In this document: positions 35,901-47,329 of the stretch, in pieces | How positions within the stretch are numbered: position 1 is the stretch's first letter | Layout of the letters: the number at the start of each line of letters is the position of its first letter | Assembly (NCBI GenBank): GCA_016081115.2 | Contig: JABTTQ020003409.1 | Coordinates: forward strand, 248,001-312,000 | Length of the DNA: 64,000 nt | From: Rehmannia glutinosa | Lineage: Eukaryota > Streptophyta > Magnoliopsida > Lamiales > Orobanchaceae | Direction of reading: 5' to 3' | Notes under the pieces: generated by a model | The model's database searches: none | What the model was told of the DNA's origin: nothing | The model's input: the letters and a program-made list of their open reading frames with translations, nothing else | Translations under genes and position numbers: made by a program

Positions 35901-37519
35901 TGTACAAGAGAAAAATCCATCCACACTTGTTGGCAAGAATTGCATCAGAAGAGCACTTAACTTCAGTAGACATACAAACTGTATTTCTATTACTAGTCAA
36001 TGCTAATTATCTTATGCTAATCAAGAATATAATAATTGAGAAGTAAGCGCCAGAACGGTTAATATCCTCATTCCATAAACATGAACCAAATCTAATGTAC
36101 TACTATATCAACTTCCCTAATCAAAATCAACTTTCTAGGAGCATTTTGATATTCATTGTTGCCTACCTGAACTCTAGTGCAACCTACATATCCTACAATT
36201 TTTTCTGATGTAAAAACAGTATCAACAGTAAACTTGGGCCAATGCACACCAACTAGCTGATAAAATCCACACTTAAAATCTAAAAAAAGAATGACATATA
36301 GATTGAAAGACATGCCTGATAAGCTCCCGAAGAAAGACATCCTTGTTGCTATATAAACTATTCACAATAAGGTCCATGAGGCGGCTAACCTGCCACACAT
36401 AACATAAGTATAAACATTTTTATGAATTATAGGCGATGGCGACAAGCAATTAGGTATATCGTTCGGCTAAAACTCACCTCGGCTTGGTACTCGTATTTTT
36501 CAGCTGGTGGGGTTGATGCATCAGATGCAGCAGCAGTAGACTCATAACGACGACCCACAAAAGGCTCGTTTTTCAGGTTAAATGGCTTGGTATCACCAAT
36601 ACCGTTGCTACTACCAGTTGTTAACACAGAGCACCATCTCTTTGTTGTATCACTTGCTCCAGACTAGTCAGCATGGAAAAAACAGGAGAAGTTATTTACA
36701 AGAAACAACAACACACACGAGGCTTGATCTTATTATCAACAAAAAACAAAAAAGCACCCAAAACTTGTTGATTCAATTTTGAATTTCTGTAAAAAATTTA
36801 GATTTATATGCAGAAAAAATTATAAATCCTAAGAGACATGGATGCTCTGGAAGTAAGATATAAACTGCATAAACTTTCAAGTAAGCTCAGCAAAAAAAAA
36901 ACAACTTTTTACAAAGCAATTTAAAAATCCAGGAAGCAAGATTTTATGCATACTACAACAACTGAAATTAAGACACGTGTGCAATTCTATGATCACTCAA
37001 ACAAACAAATACGACAGAACAGATTAGTTTGTATAGGATACTAACTGGCTAACCAGAGGAGCTAAAAAAGAAAAATGCGTGCTTTCACATCTTCTAGCAT
37101 TTGCATCTCTTCACTCACAACAACTAACTTGCCCAGAAAATTTTAATTCGACTTTCTACATACTTTCTTCCCTTTCTCAGTCCGTATAATTGAAACAGGC
37201 ACAAATCATACGCTTCTTTGAAAAAGTGGGCCTGTTCTTGCGTTCTAAATACCCACTTCATAAACACACATTTCGACCAGCAAAAGCAATGTATTCCAAA
37301 CCATAATACGAAATCTACAGTAAATGAATGATGGCTAAAACTGACACACAAAACTGTTAAGAATATGAATATCAAACAGAGTATGAAAGGTTACTGAATA
37401 GTATACGAATATAAAAATACCGCGTGATGATCGAGGAGAAAGGCAGAAGAAAGTGGTCGGTAGCGAGTGGCGGCGTTGCGGAGGACAGCGGAGACGGAAC
37501 GCCTCGACAGCCTGTGCAT
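29972..37519 (-). CDS. HSP90-6: Mitochondrial HSP90 chaperone, HSP90-6 / HSP89.1 type, 20 exons
   Basis: ATP-dependent homodimeric chaperone of the mitochondrial matrix. Exons: 37421-37519, 36478-36663, 36316-36389, 35099-35224, 34930-35023, 34763-34846, 34518-34661, 34317-34430, 33412-33471, 33236-33310, 33048-33152, 32697-32837, 32520-32612, 32338-32415, 31890-32144, 31698-31800, 31213-31387, 30989-31094, 30816-30905, 29972-30153; about 794 residues if the last exon is read in the conserved frame. The N-terminus MHRLSRRSVSAVLRN is an Arg-rich presequence. The GHKL ATPase motifs NASDALDK, DTGIGM, GTIAQSGT and GQFGVGFYSAF are present, then a charged linker (EKKKKTK), the middle domain (IWLRNP; catalytic Arg region NVSREILQESR) and the dimerisation domain. 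There is no MEEVD tail, as expected for an organelle form. A one-base deletion at 30029-30031 shifts the last 20 codons. Confidence 0.95.
30029..30031 (-). other. Apparent -1 frameshift in HSP90-6 last exon
   Basis: The sense strand has CATGTCCCGAGACGG. Adding one C to the run would continue with ETVDAEVIEP...GGKK and stop at 29972, the ending conserved in the family. As written the frame instead runs on to a stop at 29926. Confidence 0.75.
33596..34159. mobile_element. hAT-like MITE in HSP90-6 intron 8
   Basis: Flanked by a perfect 8-bp duplication TAAGCATC at 33588-33595 and 34160-34167. Short inverted ends: CTACGGTTTAAAATG on the left; the right end reverse-complements to TACAGTTTTAAAAGG. 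Inside are further inverted GAGGC-rich stretches (GCCTTGAGGC, GATGCCTC). No transposase. Confidence 0.75.
36314..36315 (-). other. GC-AG intron donor in HSP90-6 (intron 3)
   Basis: Exon 3 ends GAG CTT ATC AG and the intron begins GCATGT; the acceptor at 35225-35226 (CCACAG) rejoins as AG|C AAT GCA, giving the invariant ELISNASDALDK. No GT is available at this phase. Confidence 0.85.
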
Positions 37520-37520
37520 T

Positions 37521-37565
37521 TTCGCTGGTTGTGTGGGTAGAGAGAGAGAGAGAGAGAGTTGCCTT
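37521..37565 (-). promoter_or_regulatory. Pyrimidine-rich leader of HSP90-6
   Basis: On the minus strand a run of CT repeats (CTCTCTCTCTCTCTC) lies 15-45 bases before the ATG, typical of plant 5' leaders. An in-frame ATG at 37588 could add 23 residues, but the family start is at 37519. Confidence 0.5.
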
Positions 37566-37599
37566 TTATCAAGGTTTCTGTTATGCACTCTGCAAATGT

Positions 37600-38365
37600 A
37601 GGGTTTAAGAAGAAATGAGGGGGTTTGGGGAAGGTTCTGGAGATGATGCTCACTCTATTTCAATTGGGGGTGGGGGGCGGGGGGTCAGAATATCTTTTAT
37701 TTCTGAAGGGCCTTTATGTCATCTTGCTTATAAGTTTGTGTCAGGAAAGTCTATGAAAAATGGAAATATTTCTGGCTTCCCCTATGCATTTATTTATATA
37801 CATTTTGTGGTTGGGGCTTCAATCTTCATGGCATGGGTAGGGGTGAGTGGGCGAAGATGGGAAATTTCGGCTCCGATTAGATATGAAAGTTTATTTTCGT
37901 TCGTTGGATAATTTTTTTGATCAAACACGTCACGATTGTTTATGAAAATTTTCAAAAAAATATATTATTTTCTCACTTTCGTTTTTTTTCTTATCAATCA
38001 CATCTACACATTTTTCCACATAAAAGTAATCGTTATTACACATTCTCCCACAAATTTCACTATTCACTACTCACATATTTCTAACTATCAATCATATCCA
38101 ATCATTATTACACCATTTTTAAATCAAATCAACTTTCATCATTACTTTTTCATCTCACAACCAATCACACTCCTAAAATTCATTTTTTTCCTTCCAAATT
38201 TTTTTTTTTTTGCCACTATTCTCTAGCAAAATAAAAAATTTTCAAAATAAAAGCATATCCAATCGCACCTTTCACAGCCTTTCAAATTGCCCAAATACAT
38301 TTAAGGCCTTACTTATTCAAAAAAGAAATTTTATGGCCTCTTTATTATGCATATACCTAAAATAC
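37600..38365. other. Intergenic, T-rich, no feature recognised
   Basis: Upstream region of HSP90-6, with a G-rich run near 37670-37690 and pyrimidine-rich DNA after 37960. No gene. Confidence 0.45.
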
Positions 38366-38369
38366 CTTG

Positions 38370-38620
38370 TCGTTCGAACTACTTGAACGAACGGATAGCA
38401 TTTAAACTATCAAGTCAAGGTCGTTCGATCTCATCGCCCTATTATTTTCGAACGACGATGAACTACCTCCCAATAGTATTCTAAACGACCACAAACTACT
38501 CATTATCGTTTAGATCCGTCCGCCTAGTGGTTCTAAACGACTACGAACTACCCTCTCAATAGTTCTAAACTACCATAAAAGTTTAGAACTATCCTCCCAA
38601 TAGTTTGAACTAACATGCAT
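38370..38620. repeat. Degenerate short tandem repeat (GTTCTAAACGAC units)
   Basis: About five degenerate copies of a unit of 35-45 bp with TTCTAAACGAC, GAACTACC and CCTCCCAATAGT; the first copies read CGTTCGAAC instead. Confidence 0.6.
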
Positions 38621-38699
38621 GTAGTGACTTCAACAATAAAGGCATGGTCTAATCGTTGATCCGAAAATTTCTACATATACAAAAAAATAATAATAAACA

Positions 38700-38815
38700 T
38701 TAAACACACCTAAACACACACACTCGTAAACACGCACGTACACAAAAGAGAGAGCACACGCATACAAACTAACACACACGCGAGTAAAACACACACACAC
38801 ACACACTTACAAATA
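38700..38815. repeat. AC-rich microsatellite
   Basis: Imperfect (AC)n with CACACACGCG-like interruptions. Confidence 0.85.
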
Positions 38816-38819
38816 CAAA

Positions 38820-41546
38820 CACATAAAAAAACTGGAGAAGATAAGAGAAAATAATACCATAGAGAGAGTTTTTGAATTGGAGAATAGAGAAAAAGTTTTT
38901 GAATTGGAGAATTGGAGGGGAATTGTTGAGTTTGAATGAAATGAAAACTCATCCATTTTCAAAAGGAGAACTATAAAGGGTATATGTGGAATGTTGAAGT
39001 CGTCAAAAGGCCATATTTAATATATATCACGGTGAAGATAGGATGGTGGGCAAGAACATAACCCACCTCAAATCCGCCCATTTGGGACATAATTAAGTTT
39101 TAACATATAAATGGGTCAACTCGACCGGACCACTCCACTAAAATCTTTTATTATTTATTCTATTATATACTAGTAAGGTGAACGTCGTTGCACGTGATCT
39201 AAATAATTTTAAGTAATTTTTAATTAAAAATATAAATTTAATTAGTTGCAATTAATATTGAATAAATTATTTTAAAATTTATTGTGAATGTTGTTCAAGT
39301 ATTTTTGATCTTAACATAAAACCTACAATATTAAAATTGAACTTATATATTGCATGAATAGGTATTATAATTAAACTTAATACAATGGACATTAAAATAA
39401 CTTAAAAGAAATACAACTAAAAGAAATTATTCTATGAAATCATTTTGTATCAATTATGAGTTTAGTGAAATATAATATTACTTAATAATTTCACTTAAAT
39501 AATAGATGGTATTGTAAGTAAATATATAGGGTTGCATACTTAAACTAATATGAATTAAAATATGTTTAAAACTCTATCATTTAAAAATATTTTATTTTAG
39601 TTAAATAAATTTGAATGTGAAAGGTTATAGGTATATCTATCTTCATAGGATTTTTGTTTATTAATATTAATGACCAATACTTTGGTTATTATATTATATT
39701 ATTATTAAAACTAATCAGTTTGGAGTTAGCATAAGAGCACTTAAAATTAACTATTTTATTTGTATTTTTTATTTTTGTTTTAAAATCATCTTGTTTCTTC
39801 TCTCAATTTAGTATAGATTTATATCAATAATGAAAATAAATATGAAAAATAAATTTTGTTTTTCATATGATATAAGCATTTATATACTTTTTAATTTGTT
39901 TGTTATTAATAAGAATTTATATTATCATATTTATTATTTATTTGATTAGTAGATTATATTAGAAAAATAATAAAACCGATTCTTGGATCTAATTTAAGAT
40001 GTAAAAGATTAAAGGATTAATGCAAAATTTAGACACCAAAATGTCTTATGTTATGATTTTTAGTTCGCTTATCTTAAAACCAAGTACTATTTTCTACAAT
40101 CAAAGCACTTGGAGTTAAAATCTTTTTGTATTTTTTTCTAATGTGAATTCATTTTATTGTTTTCTCTAAAAATACAATGGAGATACATCATTTGTTCATA
40201 AACTATTATAAATTAATATACAATTGTGTATTTTATTCATCTTTGAATGGTTATAATTTTATCATATAAATTTCATATATATGCTTATGAGGTATGTTTA
40301 GAAAGCTATTGAAATGTATTTTAATATGACTTTAATTTTATTTAAATATTCTTATTACACAAAAAGTTATGACAGAAATTATAGACTTATAATATTTGAA
40401 AAAGAATTTGGTATATGAATGGACACTTGAAATTATATTTAAATTATGTATAGAAGACAAGTTCAACTATACCCTCTTCTCATACTATTAAACACATTAC
40501 ATATATACTCATTAGGGTTATGAAAGGTAGATCAAAAGTTTCAAGAAACCTTTTAAGTGATTCACACTTTTATAAGTAATAAAAATAAATAAATAATAAT
40601 AATAAATAAAAAAATAATATATAGTAAGTATGGATAGATAGATATATATTAATGATATTATTATTAAAATATAATTTTTGTAGTTTATCTATTAAAAGAA
40701 TAAAATTTTTAAATTATTAAACGAGACTAATGAGTTTACCAGTCGGGTCTGGATTTGACTTCTGAGATGGTTTAGATCTAGGTCCTTACAAATTTTAGTG
40801 GGTCGAGTCTTGAGTCCATGCGAATCCGATTCAGATTATAACTCATTGATATCCTTATAGCTAATTCGTGAAGAGATGTACAACCCAAATGGAAAAATTA
40901 GTGTCAACGTTTTATTTTATTACTTGCTATTAGTATATTGTTTAAATAATAGTAAATCATAATTGTAAAATGAGTTTGTTGTAAATTTATAGGGCCCTAG
41001 TTGCTAATCATAAGTTCACGTCCAATTTTTTTTTTTCTTCTCAAGTAGCTAAGTTAATAGTTCACTAAAAGGAGTTTAATCAGTTTTCGGCCTCTTTATC
41101 CCATTGGATATTTTTATGGGCTGGATAGTTCAAGATGTACATCGTATTGGATGGTTAAGCTACTTGGCCATGAGCCCAAACCAATAAATGTTGTTGGGTT
41201 TCATTATAGAAACTCGGCCCCATTTAAATTTTAATTCGTAATGTTGATAGAAGATTAAACTATTAATACACGCATTATTTTTCCAAATCAAACTGTTTGA
41301 TTTGGCGTGTGACCAATTTTTAGTTACACAAGTTGAGTTAATTTAGTTTTACTTATGAAGGGTAGTTAATTCAGTTTTAAGTAATGAAACTTCGTAGAAA
41401 TAATTTTACCAAATTCAGGTTGATCTATTAGGTAATGAAACTCAGTTATTTTGCTAGGTTTGACAAATTGAAGGATTATTAACTTAGGCTATTTTGGTGA
41501 TTGGGTTAATATGAGTCACATTATTGCTTGAATTGGCATAATATGT
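38820..41546. other. AT-rich gene-free stretch; possible Helitron edge at 39169
   Basis: No gene. At 39169-39200 ACTAGTAAGGTGAACGTCGT then TGCACGTG reads in reverse complement as a degenerate hairpin followed by CTAGT, like a plant Helitron 3' end on the minus strand; no 5' end or protein was found beside it. The rest is AT-rich with simple A/T repeats near 40580-40630. Confidence 0.4.
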
Positions 41547-41714
41547 TTGTTTTACTTGGGCGCCACAAAAATTAATTGGGCCGCAGGCACTGCAATCAAA
41601 GATGTGAAAGAGTATCATCATCACCATTCAAGACAAGTAACCAAGTTTGAACTAGGTTGCCTTATAAACATCAGCAAAACACAAACATTTCACATTTTTA
41701 TACAAATTGTTGTC

Positions 41715-42724
41715 TCATTTCCCAGGCACAAATGTTGTGGCATAGGCCCATGCATTGTTGGCCACTGGGTCAGCAACATGGTCAAACAGGTTCTCAATTG
41801 GGCCCTTTCCAGTAACGATAGCCTGCACAAAGAACCCAAACATTGAAAACATTGCCAATCTCCCATTCTTGATTTCCTTCACCTTCAACTCTGCAAATGC
41901 CTCTGGATCATCAGCCAAGCCCAATGGGTCGAATGCTCCACCAGGGTAGATCTTGTCCAGACCCTCTCCAAGTGGTCCACCTCCAACTCTGTATCCTTCC
42001 ACAAAGCCCATTAGCACAACCTGGCAGGCCCAGATGGCCAGGATGCTCTGGGCGTGGACGAGATTTGGGTTGCCCAAATAGTCCAACCCACCTTCCGAGA
42101 AGATTTGGGCTCCGGCCTTAAACCAAACCGCCTCACCGAATTTGACACCATTCTTGGAAAGGATTTCAGGGAAGACGCAGCCCAATGCTCCCAACATGGC
42201 CCAACGGCAGTGGATCACCTCCAGCTCACGGTTCTTGGCAAATGTCTCTGGGTCAGCAGAGAGCCCAGCTGTGTCCCAACCATAGTCACCGGGGAATTCA
42301 CCGGTTAGGTATGATGGGGTTTGCTCCGAGAATGGGCCCAAGTACTTGGGTCTGTCCGGTCCATACCTATTTTTCAGACAAATCCATAATAAATAACTCA
42401 TATAAAATAAAAATTTGGCTTGCATTTAGATAAAGAATTTAGCTTTTAGCAACAATTCATAAACTCAAGAAAAAGTGTAAGAATTCGATATTTGTCATAA
42501 TAATAAAATTTGAAATATTTAATTTTAAATTAGGGATATTAGAAAAAACCCTAATCTTTGGGCTAATTACAAAAAACCCAAAGATTTTATGAAATTACAA
42601 AAATTCCTTTAGGTTTGATTCGCCTTACATTTTCCCCTCATATGCAAAAAAATATTTCAAAATCTCCCTTACATTTATCAAGATATTACAGTTACCCTCT
42701 TAAATTAAAGCACAATCAAACATC

Positions 42725-42759
<35 letters not shown>

Positions 42760-42991
42760 TAATTTTCAAAAACCTCGTGTTTTTTTTTGTAATTAGCACA
42801 AACATTTGGGGTGTTCTTGTAATTATCCCTTAAATTAATTCTTACCAGATGCTTTGGGAACACTCTTGACGGTGCGTCTCATGGTGAAAACGGCCACCGC
42901 CGAGGTTGCCGACTTTTCTGATAAGCTCATTCTGTGGCTTCAAAGCTGTCTTGCCAGCAAAAGCAGATTGTTGAATTGCTGATGTTGCCAT
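41715..42991 (-). CDS. LHCB2: Chlorophyll a/b-binding protein of LHCII, LHCB2
   Basis: Thylakoid antenna protein that binds chlorophylls a and b and carotenoids in trimeric LHCII around photosystem II. Two exons: 42846-42991 and 41715-42366, joined TG|G to make the W of the trimerisation motif WYGPDR; 265 residues, the LHCB2 length. The plastid transit peptide starts MATSAIQQSAFAGKTALKP. Chlorophyll-binding helices show EVIHCRWAMLGALG and KEIKNGRLAMFSMFG; the end is NNAWAYATTFVPGK. The one intron position is that of LHCB2. Within exon 1 the frame is shifted between an extra T (42887-42890) and a missing C (42856-42858), so the conserved MRRTVKS start of the mature protein, which holds the state-transition phospho-Thr, is replaced by a nonsense stretch. 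A single gene with the nearby MITE in its intron. Confidence 0.96.
42533..42829. mobile_element. MITE, Mutator-like (297 bp), in LHCB2 intron
   Basis: Same family as 68-361: starts GGGATATTAGAAAAAACCC, ends CTTGTAATTATCCC, with TTTGATTCGCCTTACATTTT and CATTTATCAAGATATTACAG matching the interior of that copy. Flanked by an 8-bp duplication TTAAATTA (42525-42532 and 42830-42837). It contains a T run of about 35 bases at 42728-42762. Confidence 0.85.
42856..42890 (-). other. Compensating +1/-1 indels in LHCB2 exon 1
   Basis: Sense strand: GGCCGTTTTCACCATGAG has four T where three give R-F-T-M-R; downstream GTTCCCAAAGCATCTG has three C where four give V-P-Q-S-I-W. The reading frame is normal on both sides and abnormal for about ten codons between. 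Confidence 0.8.
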
Positions 42992-43070
42992 TTTTTTCTT
43001 TTTTCTTTTTGAGCTGATTGCTGTTGTTGATGCAGTTGGGAGTGAAAAAGGATGGTATTATCCGACAAGT

Positions 43071-43078
43071 CTATATAG
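43071..43078 (-). promoter_or_regulatory. LHCB2 TATA box
   Basis: Minus-strand CTATATAG 80 bases upstream of the ATG. Farther upstream GATA-type motifs occur (AGATATG near 43105-43115 and TATCTTATGG near 43175-43185), usual in light-regulated LHC promoters. Confidence 0.6.
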
Positions 43079-43340
43079 GGACAGTGGATTATTTTGTGGA
43101 TTACATATCTACATCTCAGCTTCAGCTTATTGGTTCTTGCTTGTGATTTGGATTTCCCTATAGATTTTTTCCCCATAAGATAGAGGCCCTTAATTTGCCA
43201 CTTGGCATAAAAAAGTTAAAAAATGGATATTTGAATATCTCACATAACTTTGTTGGCCACAGATACTAGTAGTGTTTTGATTTTCTTGGATGTGAAAGAA
43301 AAAAATTGGCCTAAAATTATAGAAACGGAACATTAAAATT

Positions 43341-43504
43341 AGAGGTAGTCTCATTTGGCAGTCTCGTGGACTTAAATTTATGAGACAAATTCTATAAAAT
43401 ACTGAGAGACATGAGATTTTTTTATGGGTTTGAGTTGGAATTTAGTTATATATATGATCCGTCTGCATGAACAATGCCTCGACCGTCTCATACAAGTTTT
43501 TGCC
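43341..43504. mobile_element. Short GACCGTCT-family MITE (about 160 bp)
   Basis: Left end GTAGTCTCATTTGGCAGTCT, right end CGACCGTCTCATACAAGTTT then TTGCC; reverse-complemented this is GGCAAAAACTTGTATGAGAC, the terminus seen at 53809. Flanks TTAAAATTA and TTAAATTA are similar. Confidence 0.65.
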
Positions 43505-43607
43505 TTAAATTATTCCAGTATATCATATATGAGGTAATGTAAATGAATATTTTGTTAATGAAATTAAAATCTTATTTTTACATTATTTCTATAATGTATA
43601 GATCTTA

Positions 43608-44700
43608 ACACAAAAAACTTGTGTGATTACCATCTCATATATCTAAATAGTGAGACGGAGCCCCATATGGTCTCCCATATTTTTTCTCTCCTTGTTGACC
43701 CTCATTTTCTCTCTCATCTCACTCGTCCCCTCCTTACCATCCGCACACCAAATATCTCATGGTCCTTCTCTCTCCTCACATGACTCTCTCCGGTGATCCA
43801 TTCTCTTTCTTCTCTGGTCCCCCCTTTTCTCTCCACTAACATCCCTCATTTATCTCTACATGCATGAAACATATGAAAAAGAAAGTATCAATTTTTATGA
43901 AAAGATCACATTTAGACAAAAAAAATCACTTCTTATGAAAAATATCACTATTTATGAAAAAAGTATAACATTTAGACTAAAAAGATTCACTTTTATGAAA
44001 AAGTATAGCTATTTATGAAAAAAATATTCACATTTAGACTAAAATCATTTTTTATGAAAAAAGTATCACATTTAGACTCGAAAAAAGCCACTTCTTATTA
44101 AAAAAATATCACTTTTTATTTAAGAAAATAACATTTTTATTAAAAAATATATTTTTATGGATAAAGTATCACTTCTCATGTAAACAATACCAGTTTTTAA
44201 AGAAAAACTATTACTTCTCATTAAGAAAGTATCACTTATTAAAACAAATATTACTTTTAATTAAAACTAAAGTATTATTTTTTTTGTTCAAAAAGTACCA
44301 TTTTCTATAAATAAAAGTATAGCTTCTTATTAAAACAAATATTACATTTTATTAAAAATAATGTATCATGACCACTATTTATTAAAAAGTATCAATTTTA
44401 TTCTAAAATGTATATGTTTTGTGAAAAGTATTACATTTTTGAGATTTTTGTATCTAAAATGTTATCTATAGAGAGAGAGAGTGTGGGGAAAGGGGCGGAT
44501 AGAGAGATAGAGAAGAAAGAGATGGGGGACCAAGAGAAATGTGATGTAAAGAGAGAGAAGACAATAAGATCATATAAACATGTGAGGTGATGAGAGATAG
44601 TGGAGTAGGGATCATTAAGATGAGAGAGAAAAAGGAGAAAGGACCACTTGGAGCTCCTCTAATGGATCTAATCAGCGAGACGGCCTCACAAGAAACTTCC
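43608..44700. mobile_element. GACCGTCT-family element with minisatellite core
   Basis: The left end ACACAAAAAACTTGTGTGAT then ACCATCTCATATATC and GTGAGACGGAGCC fits the family terminus; the right end has CAGCGAGACGGCCTCACAAG then AAACTTCC. The core 43860-44460 is a degenerate array of units such as AAAAAGTATCACATTTAGAC and ATCACTTTTTATG. GAGA-rich sequence at 44470-44600 mirrors CTCTC-rich sequence at 43680-43850, giving inverted arms. Exact ends and duplication are not fixed. Confidence 0.6.
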
Positions 44701-45688
44701 CCTCGTACTAATGCTACTTACTTTTGGATTGCGTAAAAAGATTTATGTTTATCATTACATTTTACTATGGCACAATGCAAGATACCTATATATTTTACAT
44801 ATGGTATTGAATATTTTTATAAATTATGATGTTTATATTTATTAAATTGTGTGATAATATTGATCAACATTTACACCTCCAGGCGTTGCGGTAGAATCGG
44901 CAAAATTGACACGTCAATACATATATAAAGCTAGGTTGAGCTTAATTTTAGTGGCCCGCAAATGGTTGGGCCTACTTTTGACCAAACCAAACAACACACA
45001 TGACCTAATGGATCCGACCAAAAATATTTTTTGGAATGGGCCACAAGAATTGACGTCCCGATGAAATTTCGATGGGCCTATTCGGTCTGATTTTATGATT
45101 TGGCCCGATAGGCTAATCAAGGAGCTCAACTCGGACTAGCCCTGACCGGACCCATTCCCAAATATAATTATGAGATCATGAACATGAATTACACCTTAAC
45201 TACAATTATCAACATGCAAAAGAAATTATGGTACCGTGCCAATTTATGATTTTAGGCTTCTAAAGGTCATAAGTATATTCTATTTGCTAGCATGATACTC
45301 CTTTGCTATGTTTGTGGTTTTACATTTTTTACAAGTAACAAATTCAATCTTTTAAGTATTTTATCATAAAATAGAATTTCCTAGAATAAATGAGATTCAC
45401 GAAATCCTCGAAAATAAAATGAAACACGGGGATTATATATAGAAAATTACCAAAGATCTTTAGAATTATTTGTTTATTTAAAAAACCGTTGCAAATATTT
45501 CTCATACGAAAAATTTATTTCACAAAATTTTCATTACACGGTCAAGTATCTATATATATATATAATAACCAAGTCACTTATAAATAGTAAAAAAACTTTT
45601 TCCGCCTAAACAAACCTTCCTCAATTAGTAAAAATTAGTTAGGTTTTTTGCATTTTTTTTTGGTGTGAAATCGAATTATTTTCGATTG
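44701..45688. other. Intergenic, no feature recognised
   Basis: AT-rich; a stretch with GGGCC and GACC words near 44950-45150 looks like hAT or LTR debris but could not be paired. Confidence 0.4.
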
Positions 45689-45693
45689 ATGGG

Positions 45694-47219
45694 TGTTTGA
45701 TAAATGGTTTTATCATGATTTTGATGATTTTGTTTTTATACCAAAACAATGGTTTTAAAGGTTGTTCAAATACTCCTAAATGATTTAAAATGGTTTCAAT
45801 ATTTTTGAGGAGTATTTCCTCAAGTTTATTTTCGATAATATTGGATAATACTTTTAATGATTTTATGTCAATGGTTTCTTTCATTGAAACTATGTTTCTA
45901 AATATTGTCCTAATACTCCCGATTGGTTTAAAATATTTTTATGAATTTTTTGAGTATCTATTTGAATTTATATCGGACAACACTTTTTGTATTAATGTGT
46001 TATTTCATCAAAACTATATTTCTAATATTGTCCTAAATACTCCCGATCGGTTTAAAATGTTTTTACGAATTTTTGGAGTATTTCTTGAGGTTTATTTTCG
46101 ACAAAAATTGGACAACATTTGATTTAGGAGGTCGACCTGGCCGATTCAAAGAGGCGACCGTGCACCGGGAACACATTTGTAAACGAACTCGCGAAACCTC
46201 AAAAACATAAAACAGTGTGACGGTCGGCAGGGGGCGCACCTGGGTCGCCGCATGAAGCCACGATGACCCGACCACCCCCGGACCGGGTCTCCCGTTGTAA
46301 TTTTTCTTGCGTTCTTTTCAAATCTTATTTCTGTGTGACGGCCGCATCTTAAGTTTAATGACAAAATTCTAACCGCTAGCAACAGACAACTTTTCCTTAA
46401 ATTGTGGAATTGATTTCTAATGACTATAATCTTGATTTTAATTGCAATTTTTTTGTAGAAATCAGATTCCAAGAGGAGCCTATCAAGTATAAATCATCTC
46501 CTATAAATAGAGGAAGTTTTGAAGCACAACTAAAAGAGAGAAAACTACAACACAACAAGATACACTCAAGAATACACTTGTTCTTACATTGTCTTATTTC
46601 TTGTTGTAATTTCCTAGCTATTCACTTTCACATTCTTGAGGTCTAGGCTTTTCTTGATTACACTTGCACTCTATTGTATTATCAATTATCGAGTTGTAAT
46701 CTTGAATTTGGGTAATCATTCAACACAAGATATCCTTGTGAGTGTTCTTGTGGTAAGAACACACTTTGGGTGATCTAGGTGTTAGGTGTAAGAAGATTGT
46801 GGTAATCTTCTTGTTGAGGTGTTGAAGAATTTGGTATTCTTCAAGGTTGAAGATTGTGGTAATCTTCACAAGGTGCCGTTGGAGATTGCGGTAATCTTCA
46901 AGTGAGATTGTGGTAATCTCAAAGGTAGTGTTGAAGAAGAGTGTAGTGCTTTCTTCAAGGTGTTGTTGTAAGTTGGTGTTGTATTAATTTGTGGTAAATT
47001 AATAAAATCTTTTTCTTTTTGAAATCCATCCAGGATATATTGGGGTGGTAGTAGATTAGGCCGCAGGTAGGTTGAACTACTATAAATCAACGCGTGTTGT
47101 TTACTTTCCGCACCTTTATACTTGTGTTTGAGCATTCGGTTAAAAAAAGAGGGCGAAATCGAAAAGATGGAGATAATCTATTCACCCCCTCTAGATTATC
47201 GTAGCCGCTTGGACTTACA
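45694..47219 (+). repeat. 5' LTR of the copia element
   Basis: TATAAATA promoter at 46502-46509. Contains short direct repeats GATTGTGGTAATCTTC around 46790-46920 and a GC-rich block 46127-46350 that is poorly conserved with the other LTR. Confidence 0.88.
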
Positions 47220-47221
47220 AG

Positions 47222-47233
47222 TGGTATCGAGCC
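47222..47233 (+). other. Primer binding site, initiator tRNA-Met type
   Basis: TGGTATCGAGCC two bases after the LTR; compare the usual TGGTATCAGAGC of copia elements. Confidence 0.75.
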
Positions 47234-47329
47234 AAACTCTTTGGCAAGCTTGTTTCACATCGCGAGTGAAGAGGAACGATCGTCGCTACGAACAAAGCTC
47301 ATCTATCCGACACCTCCACCATCAAGCCA

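Noticed and set aside
37391..37653. Longer N-terminal form of HSP90-6 starting at 37588
   Set aside because: The extension is low-complexity (SLSLSL) from the CT repeat; the family start is the ATG at 37519.
38710..38952. Small cysteine-rich ORF on the minus strand
   Set aside because: Most of it is the translation of the AC microsatellite.
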